In this document: in pieces, positions 57,096 to 64,000 of the stretch
How the letters are laid out: every line of letters starts with the position of its first letter
How positions within the stretch are numbered: position 1 is the stretch's first letter
Assembly: GCA_947311845.1 (NCBI GenBank)
Contig: CAMZMU010000107.1
Coordinates: 23,665,326-23,729,325, forward strand
From: Poa pratensis
Lineage: Eukaryota > Streptophyta > Magnoliopsida > Poales > Poaceae
DNA length: 64,000 nucleotides
Direction: 5' to 3'
The notes under the pieces: generated by a model
Seen by the model: the letters and a program-made list of their open reading frames with translations, nothing else
Told to the model about the DNA's origin: nothing
Database searches by the model: none
Program-made: the position numbers and the translations under genes

Positions 57096-59750
57096 CTATC
57101 GGTCTTGGTCCTTGGCAGTCCAATATGTCTTGACAACGAGCAGGAGCTTCTCCCTGACGAGCGGGCCGTCTTCGTGGTCGACGATATGGCTGTCCCACCT
57201 CATCCCGTCGGCGACGCTCTTGATCTTCACCAGCATGTCCACGTCTTCTCTGATGATCACCGTGCCCTCAGGCCGCAGGATCCTGTCCATCTCCAAGAGA
57301 ATGGTGTCCATCTCACACCTTGCAGAGTTGCAGTTCGGTCAGGCATGGTGAAAGCTGTTTTTCTCTCTCTGCAAATTACAGGGGACTTCTGATGCAAGCT
57401 ATGTTACCTGTTCTTGTACAGCGTGAAGACTGAATCCGCGTGGATGAGATCGTAGGTCCGTGGGTAAGTGGAGGTGCCCTCGCACCTGCAATGAATTAAT
57501 GCAACGAGATCGATCAGGAACCGCTCCAAAAGCATGCCACCGACGCACCGCTGTGATCACTGTGGCAGAACAGAAGGACCATGCATGTACGATGGATGTG
57601 CCCGGAGGGTACGAGAGGACGACGAACCAGTCCTGGTAGCTTCCGATGAGCCCGCGCTCGTAGATCACGCCGAGTGCGCTGGAGTTCCCCACCACGGCAG
57701 GGACCATGTTCATGACCCACAGCGGGTAATTCGCATTCGCCAGTGCCGCCGCGAAACTGCCGAGGCGGGCGTTCATGTCGAGCACGTTGCGGTACCGTCC
57801 TTTCTGCTCGAACTGGTTGATCACCGCCCGGTAGTGGCGGACCCTCTTCTTCCACAGCTCGGTGTCCTTCTGGAACGCCTTGGCGGTGACGCCCTTGACG
57901 CTGCCTGCCGAGATCCTGGGCGGCACGGCGGTGAGCCTCTGCGGCCATTTCTGCACCGCGCCACCGGCGACCTCGCTCGCGTCCGAGACCTCCGGGAGCG
58001 GCGTCACGCAGGCCTCCATCTTGTCGTACCTAAATCAGTTACAGCAATGCAACCTGTAAGCCGAATCAACTATTGGTCAATGATTGATGACTCGATCAGT
58101 GTAGTGCTGTAATTATATACCATGCTGCGTCGGGGTTTTTGCTGGAGCAGAAAGGTGGGGACTTGGTGCCGGCCTTCTTCCTGGAAGCCTTGCAGCTGAC
58201 GTGGTTGGCGGGTTTCTGCCAGACGGCGATGTCGCCGGCCTCCTTGATCTTGGTCCAGCAGAGGCTCCGGGCAACCGCCTCGATGGCCTCCTGCTCGGCG
58301 TTCAGATCCTCCTTGCTTCTCTCCCACCCCTTCCAGTACTTCTTCCAGTTGATGGGTGGCCCGGACAGTATCCAGTACCCACCGGGGCGCAGGACGCGGT
58401 CAACCTCCATCAGATACAGCCCATCTGCACGTCGACATGCCTTGGTGAGGGGCCAGAGGTGGCATTATTCTGTGTGGACGAGGAGAGCATGGTAGTAAGG
58501 GTGTACCGTAGAGGTGCCAGGGATGAGGCAGCGGGAGCAGTGCGCCATGTCGAAGGCGCGCGCCGGGTAGGTGAGGCGGTTGGACGCGAGGACGCCGATC
58601 ATGGCGGGCACGCCGCGCTCCAGCGCGAACTGCACCTGCGCCTCGTGCGAGTCCCGCGGCGCGAAGGACATGGCCAGGATGTCGCGGGACAGCAGGTACG
58701 CGCCCCAGCTCGCCACCTGCACGACGAAGCGTCAGTTCAGCAAACAGGAAAGGAAATAAAGAGAGCGCGACTACTGTTGCTGCTGGTTCTACAGTCAAAT
58801 GTAGGAATTTCTTTCCTGCGAAATCAATTCAGAGTTCAGACAGCAGGTCGACATTTGTACTGCATGCAACTGATATTACTAAAGTTGAGCGGTGTGGGGA
58901 TCGGTGAATGTGCGTGAGGGCAGTAGATATTGCAGTTACAAGTGCACTCGGTCAGTTGTGGTACACAGAAAGCAGATTTTTGCTTGTTAGGGAAAATGTA
59001 TATGCCAGATAGTAGCAAGTCATTGTGAACATTACTGAGAAAATGTCGGTCAGTTGTAGTACACAGAAAGCAGATATTTGCTTATTAGAGGGAAAATGTC
59101 TATGCCAGATAGTAGCAAGTCATTGTTAACATTGCTGAGAATAGAATCCACTTCACGTTTCAATGGTGACAGGGTTGCAGACCTGCCAGCGCCTATGATT
59201 GTGCCACTATGCATTCGTTGAAAAAAGATCACACTTCTTTGTCAGCAACTCTTTAGCACTGACAGGGGACAAGTCAAGTGACAAGCAGATTTTACAGTTT
59301 GCTTGTGGTAGCTCAATTGAGAAAAACCATCACCGGACAAATTCGGTAAATTGGTACGCGGTAGTCCATAGTTGCATAATTCACAGGCTTATCAGTTACC
59401 GAATTCAGTAGCATGACTATCTTTACCGAATATGCATTATAAGATCATTTCTAAATTGTGCAATGTGCCAAGTCCTGCCATATAATCTGCTCAACATTCT
59501 GCAGTTTATACTCTGTATGTAGTGCTACTACCAGTCGGACCCTTTTGACCCCCGTTGACCAAGAGATATCCCCATTTCTCACGAATCCAAGTGCAAAAGG
59601 TAAACAAAAAGTAAGCCAGTGTGGCGCAGTTCATTCGAATCTTGGCAATTGGAGACTTACTCCGCAGCCAGTGTCGAGCGCGGTGCGGATGGAGCCGTCG
59701 TGGAGCGGGATGAGCTTCCCAATGTCGTCGATGTACGCATCGGCGCCGTG

Positions 59751-59782
<32 letters not shown>

Positions 59783-60362
59783 GCTTGTCCCCGTCGACGC
59801 GGATCCAGTTCTGGACCGCCTTCTCGACGGTGAGCTCCTTGTGCGGCACGTTGGCGAACCACGCGACGTCGCGGCTGGCCGGCCACGGGAACGGGTTGCG
59901 GTACCCGGCCGGCGCCGGCACGAGGCAGCGCAGCCGGTCGCGCCCCGTGGGGCAATGCCGCTCCCGGTACACCAGCCGGTCCCGCGGGTACCGGAGCGAC
60001 CGCTTCACGTCCTCGCACGGCGTGTACTCCGAGTACTCGGCGGCGCACGCCGGGTACCTCCGTGGCGCCGCGGAGGACGCGGACGAGGCGGCCGTGGCCA
60101 CGACCGCCGCCGCGTGGTGCGGGGAGAAGTCGAGGGACGGGGTGGAGGGTGTGAGGGTGCTGGTGCAGGAGATGTCGGTGGCGATAGAGACGTTGCGGGA
60201 GCTGGGGGAGGAGAAGGGGGAGCCGCCGCCGTGCTGCCAAGCGCCCAGGAGGTAGGAGGCCGAGCAGAGGAGGGCGACGGCGGCGAGAGGCAGGAAGAGG
60301 GAGCGCCGGGCGGCGGAGTGGGCGGGGGGTATGTGCAGCTTCGTGGCCGAGCGGACCCCCAT
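57096..60362 (-). CDS. Probable S-adenosylmethionine-dependent methyltransferase, PMT type (DUF248), one-base deletion in exon 2
   Basis: Exons on the minus strand: 60362-59661, 58716-58507, 58424-58121, 58029-57628, 57485-57408, 57318-57096. With one base restored they encode 639 residues, the usual PMT length. Residues 1-20 are cytosolic. Residues about 21-42 ([20 protein letters not shown]) form the signal anchor of a type II Golgi protein. A Ser/Thr-rich stem follows. The Methyltransf_29 domain includes [14 protein letters not shown], the SAM motif ALDTGCG (about 228-234), [20 protein letters not shown] and [12 protein letters not shown]. The second half has [26 protein letters not shown] and [14 protein letters not shown]2/PMT18-type proteins match best. 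The family is linked to cell-wall pectin methylation. Exon 2 is 210 nt where phases require 211. The base is missing at 58520-58521, where CLIPWHLYDG should be encoded. Confidence 0.93.
58949..59142. repeat. 98-bp tandem duplication in PMT intron 1
   Basis: The block cggtcagttgtggtacacag starts at 58949 and, with a few differences, again at 59047. It includes gccagatagtagcaagtcat in both copies. Confidence 0.85.
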
Positions 60363-60548
60363 TGCCTTCGTCGTCCTGCTTCTGCCCGGAAGAGTGTGCC
60401 GTGCTCACTGCTCACTGCTCAGTGTTCTCCCCGGCTTGGTCAGTCAGTGTGGGTCACTCACTGGAGCTGGTAGTATATTGCCGTTAGGTAGTGAGGCGGG
60501 GCCGCGGGAGTGAATGAATGGCGCGTTTGATTAGCTCAAGCTCAATGG

Positions 60549-60643
60549 CGTGTGTTTGATTAGGGAGTGATTACGCAGAGAGCTTTGAAAAAATCACGCA
60601 CCTTCAAAGCTCTCTGCGTACCCCCAATCCAAACGTGTATGTG
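60549..60643. repeat. MITE-like hairpin upstream of the PMT gene
   Basis: acgcagagagctttgaa (60573-60589) pairs perfectly with 60603-60619 across a 13-nt loop. Weaker pairing continues outward (gtgtttgattaggg with cccccaatccaaacgtgt). It lies about 210 bp upstream of the PMT start codon. Confidence 0.7.
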
Positions 60644-60898
60644 TTTTAATTTTGAAGGTGTGATGTACTTCCATCTAATTCTAATTCTGTAAATAAAACC
60701 TGAAGAATGTTAAGCCCGTGAAGGCATTGGATCTGGATGCTCATGTCACTTGCTTGCTGCGCACCATCATGACCTTTTGTTATTTGTCTCTACTAGGTAT
60801 TGAGTATCTCGTTGGTAAGTGCCGGTGACTCTAGCATGGAAACATTCGCTGAGCACAAGTATATATAAATAGTTCCATTAGGCTAGTGGAGTAGTAAA
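60644..60898. other. Spacer
   Basis: No feature recognised. Confidence 0.4.
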
Positions 60899-61189
60899 TT
60901 AGAGCATCTCTCCATCGGCACCCTCGGAATTTTGTCTAGCACCTCCCAAATTATGTCCGCTTTGAGGGTGTCGGTCACTTGTCCGGCCAATCCTGGGTGC
61001 TGGCAACACTGGCACCCCAAACGGCCTGCTCTGTCAGTTTTTCTCAATATGTCTAAAACATAGAAAAAGATTGCATAGTCCAATGATAATTTAAACATAG
61101 AAAAAATATAGTTATTAGAACAATTTGAATTAAAATTAAAAAGCACAACTAGATCGCTGAACAATAGGCTCGTGTGCTCGGCGCGTCCA

Positions 61190-62290
61190 CAAGTGCGCAA
61201 CTAGATCACTCTGAAGTTAATCATGAGTTGTTTCAACACGAATCTGAAAATGCATGGCGAGTAATTCGGAGAACTCGGCGGACACGCCCGGCTTGGGTCG
61301 GCAAGGGGAGGCTGGTACTCATATGACTTATTGAACACAAGTTAGCATCACGCTCACTCTCGACGATCATGTTGTGCATGATAACACAATCATTTATGAT
61401 CTCCCACATCTGGTTTAGGGACCAAGAAAGACAAGGACACTTGGCAATCGTAAATCAGGTTTGGAGCACACCAAATGCTCGCTCCACGTCTTTTCGGACA
61501 CTCTCTTGCTTGACTGCGAAGTGAGAGTTTGCCTCACCAACAGGTTTGCAGATGGTCTTGACAAATCTCGACCAACGAGGATATATGTTATCTGCTAGAT
61601 AGTATCCCTTGTTATACTCATGGCCGTTGATGACATACTTCCACTCCCGAGTTTAGCCATCAGTAAGTCTCGCAAACACCGCAGGGCGTTACACCACGTT
61701 GATGTCATTGTGTGAATCGGCCATGCCAGAAAATACGTGCCAAATCCACATGTCATAATCTGCCACCGATTCAAGTACAACACTACACGCTCCAACATGT
61801 TCTCCTTTATACATCCCCTGGCAAGCAAATGGACAATTATTCGATTTCTAATCCATGCAATTGATGCTCCCAAGCATCACTGGAATCATCTCGCTTCACC
61901 TTGTGCCGGGAGTCGAGTTGTGTCTCTTGCATTTGGTTCTCTCAGATAGTTTTGTCCGAACGTTGCATTCACCACCCTGCAAAACTTGTATGTGGCTTCA
62001 ATGGTTGTGGATTTAGTCATACGGAGGTAGTCGTCCAAAGAATCTGAAGAACTTCCATACGCAAAACATCGTATAGCATCATTAAATTACTGAATGGATG
62101 AGAATCCAAAAAGTACCAGAACTCTTCCGTGGACTAGTGGTAGCCGTGCATATGCGCATAAGGGCCAGGTCTCGGGTTCGAGTTCTCACTTCTACCTTAA
62201 TGACAAAGCCGGGGTGGAGTCCGCCTCCGGTCTTGTTATTTTTGAGAATCCAAAAAGTACTCCAGTGTAATCTTTTTTCAGCTCGAAGCA
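61190..62290 (-). pseudogene. Harbinger transposase remnant (copy 3), split by a SINE
   Basis: Minus-strand text, broken by stops and frame changes, gives ELKKDYTGVLFGFS (interrupted by the SINE), YLRMTKSTTIEATYKFCRVV, NYLREPNARDT, MIPVMLGSINCMD, NNCPFACQGMYKGEH, SHNDINVV, VINGHEYNKGYYLADNIYPR, ESVRKDVERAFGVLQ and [13 protein letters not shown]. The SIDC motif reads SINC here, so the first catalytic Asp is Asn. SHND and the ERAFG glutamate remain. It is the closest relative of copy 2 in the window. Confidence 0.85.
62117..62243 (+). mobile_element. tRNA-derived SINE with 17-bp target duplication
   Basis: A 127-bp insert lies between two copies of gagaatccaaaaagtac (62100-62116 and 62244-62260). 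It carries an RNA polymerase III A box (tggactagtgg, 62130-62140) and B box (ggttcgagttc, 62175-62185) at tRNA-like spacing and ends in a short T-run (gttattttt). Those features define a tRNA-type plant SINE. I cannot name the family with confidence. Confidence 0.88.
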
Positions 62291-62541
62291 GTCATTGTAG
62301 TCCGACAGCCCCGAATCCGCCCCAAGTTTGGAGACTCGCGGCTGACCCGTTCTGTGTGTATGACAAGCGGGGTCCGCCTCTCAGAGTCCGACAGCCCCGA
62401 ATCCGCCCCAAGTTTGGAGACTCGCTCGGGGGTGCCGGACAGAAAATCGAGTCGGGTCAGACACTTGGGTGTGCCGGTATGACCGTTTTTCATGTCCGGC
62501 ATACCGATGGGCCTTTCGGGGTACCGGTGGATGTGCTCTTA

Positions 62542-63205
62542 GGCAGCGTTAACATCAGCTCTGTACACTGTGAGTCTTTATTTTCTTTGGGACTCAGACT
62601 AGTTCTTAACATTGCGGAGCCTACGTGTAATTGATATCATTTTGATATTTATATATTTCCTTTATTGGAAAAATAATAATATTTGGGTCTGTGACTCGAG
62701 TACCTTGATTTTGACCCCTACCTCAGCTACAGCTCTGAGGGCTGGGTTCCCACACATGGGCCGGTTCTCCTGTCACTACACAGCGCGCACGCATCGTGCA
62801 CAGCCGCAGTACATATGTACCTTCAACTGCAGGTTGTACTGGTTAGATCTAAGAGCCTGGCAGTAGAAACTCCGGAAGCAGAGTAGATCAGTACCATTGA
62901 GCGAGTGCACACGCAATTGCCATTGGCCAGTGCCCGGAGACACAGGACAAAGCTTGAATCGGACGGTAGCCTAGCAGTGAGGCAGTATTTGTCATTTTTA
63001 GAGAAAAGTTTTCAGGTCCCGACCGATATTGGAAGGGTGCGAAATGAGAGTAGGCTGACGAGCAGTTGTACAATATGGAGTACTCCTTTTGAAAATAAAT
63101 CAGTAACATAACTAAGCTCCCAAGAAATGGCGAGCTGTGGTTGCTCGCAGGACATCAGCCGTTCGATCAGCCGTGGACGGTGCAGATGTAGTAGCGTGAT
63201 ACCGA
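62542..63205. other. Unassigned intergenic stretch
   Basis: No supported gene or element ends. Confidence 0.4.
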
Positions 63206-64000
63206 CTATAGAATCGGTGTCTTCTCGACCACGGTGGTCAACACAACGCGGCCCACTCTCCTCCACAACCGACCCATCCCCTTGATTCGTCTCATTCCAT
63301 CCCCGTGTGCTAGCTTCCTCCGCCCGAGCTCGCGTCGGCTACTCTCCCGCCTTCGTCTCCTCCTTCCGTCCACCTCCTGCTCGTCGGCGCAGCGCCGCCC
63401 CTCCTCGTGGTGCTCGGCTGCTCCCGCGAGGCGGCCCAGACGACGGCGGCCGCGAGCAGTCGGCTCGGAGGGCCGGCGACCTGGCAGCAAGGAGAAGGGC
63501 GGGGGTCGCGGGAGGAGAAGGAGCACGGCGGCGCCGTCGGTCGGCGCGGGCAAAGAGGACCAGGGGGATGCGTCCACGGCCTGCTCCGAATCCCGTCCAA
63601 TGGTGGCAGCCGCCACCTCTTCTTGATCTCTCTATCTCTTTCGATCTCCTTTTCCTCTCCTCTACCTCCGCTAGATATACCATGTGCCCTTGGAAAATCT
63701 GATGCCTCCTTGTTTTAGATGCAAACTTTCGTGTGTGTGATAGAATCGAGGTTTTCGAAGGGGCAGCTTCAGATTCGGCCATGGCCAAAAGGGAAGGATG
63801 CGGTGCCCAATAGATCTTCTACAGCAGCTGGCTAGGTTATGTTTATTTTGCAAACTAGATGATGGTTTGTTCTTGAGTTGGTTTGTGATGGGAGTTTCTT
63901 GAGTTTGCCTACAGAAAATAAAATAAAGCAGGATTTGTATTTATTTTCTTGACACCTTCTTTTCCCCTAACAGTCCTGCATAAGTTCACGCTCAGACTCC
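63206..64000. other. GC-rich then AT-rich terminal stretch, possible 5' region of a gene beyond the window
   Basis: From 63230 to 63640 all frames on both strands stay open because of GC content, giving Arg/Pro/Ser-rich translations with no motif. A pyrimidine-rich leader-like tract (tctctctatctctttcgatc) follows at about 63630. This could be a first exon or leader of a gene continuing to the right, but no coding motif supports it. Confidence 0.3.

Larger units (their letters stand above)
60902..62538 (-). mobile_element. PIF/Harbinger element (copy 3) with TTA target duplication
   Basis: The left end gagcatctctccatcggcac and the right end (reverse complement gagcacatccaccggtaccc) are imperfect inverted repeats. 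TTA flanks both sides (60899-60901 and 62539-62541), the Harbinger signature. It is 1637 bp and encloses a dead transposase and a SINE. A 39-bp direct repeat (tccgacagccccgaatccgc onward; 62301-62339 and 62387-62425) lies near the right end. Confidence 0.92.

Noticed and set aside
57534..58112. 192-codon plus frame over PMT exon 4
   Set aside because: Antisense shadow of the methyltransferase exon.
59506..60473. Long frames of 265-300 codons on both strands over PMT exon 1
   Set aside because: They are GC-driven shadows of the PMT exon. Their translations are Arg/Pro/Ala-rich without motifs, while the PMT frame has family motifs and splice sites.
63206..63702. Several overlapping 100-136-codon frames on both strands
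   Set aside because: All frames are open because of GC richness. None has a motif, so no gene is called, only a possible leader.
1..64000. tRNA, rRNA, CRISPR or bacterial-type operon features
   Set aside because: None seen. The only tRNA-like promoter boxes belong to the SINE at 62117-62243, and the repeats lack CRISPR spacing.

Overview
The window is nuclear DNA from a grass, most likely a Triticeae species (wheat, Aegilops or barley relatives). The reasons are nested DNA transposons and LTR elements filling most of the space, Stowaway MITEs, a Gypsy LTR of the type that begins TGATACGTCTC, a 12-kb CACTA element with TCCCGGTT subterminal repeats, and two intron-containing host genes with grass-like GC-rich exons. 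I recognise only two host genes. One is a nine-exon cytochrome P450 of the CYP87A type (16172-19464, minus). The other is a six-exon Golgi-type PMT methyltransferase of the DUF248 family (57096-60362, minus). They are far apart and nothing suggests a shared pathway.

Layout. 1-1742: right part of a Gypsy LTR plus its primer-binding site. 2.4-6.6 kb: a Stowaway MITE, a 58-bp minisatellite and a long stretch punctuated by the hexamer GTAGCA. 8.1-10.6 kb: a tandem segmental duplication, one copy opened by a TIR element and by a Mutator-like element with a 9-bp target duplication. 11.1-13.5 kb: a dead LINE. 14.0-15.8 kb: a dead PIF/Harbinger. 16.2-19.5 kb: the P450. 19.9-26.3 kb: small DNA elements, including a 3.2-kb mariner-like element. 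26920-39003: a complete CACTA element with AAA target duplication, carrying a transposase, a second gene ending in a Ulp1-like protease, a third ORF of unknown role, several tandem repeats and internal copies of its subterminal repeat. 40.0-48.9 kb: a Harbinger-like element carrying a decayed non-transposase ORF, split by a Gypsy retrotransposon without recognisable pol (41000-47942). 49.0-51.3 kb: two Helitron 3' ends in opposite orientation. 52.2 kb: a perfect Stowaway MITE. 53.1-54.6 kb: a second dead Harbinger. 57.1-60.4 kb: the PMT gene. 60902-62538: a third Harbinger, with TTA target duplication and a tRNA-type SINE in its transposase. The rest is unassigned.

A pattern runs through the window. 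Five unrelated reading frames (P450, PMT, both CACTA genes and the ORF split by the Gypsy element) each appear to lack one base, and the two Gypsy LTRs differ mostly by short indels in one GC-rich segment. Either most frames are decaying or the assembly has single-base deletion errors, so frameshift-based pseudogene calls should be held loosely. A second pattern is a set of very short poly(T)-led insertions between 10-16-bp target duplications. They look like extremely 5'-truncated LINE insertions, and one lies in a P450 intron.
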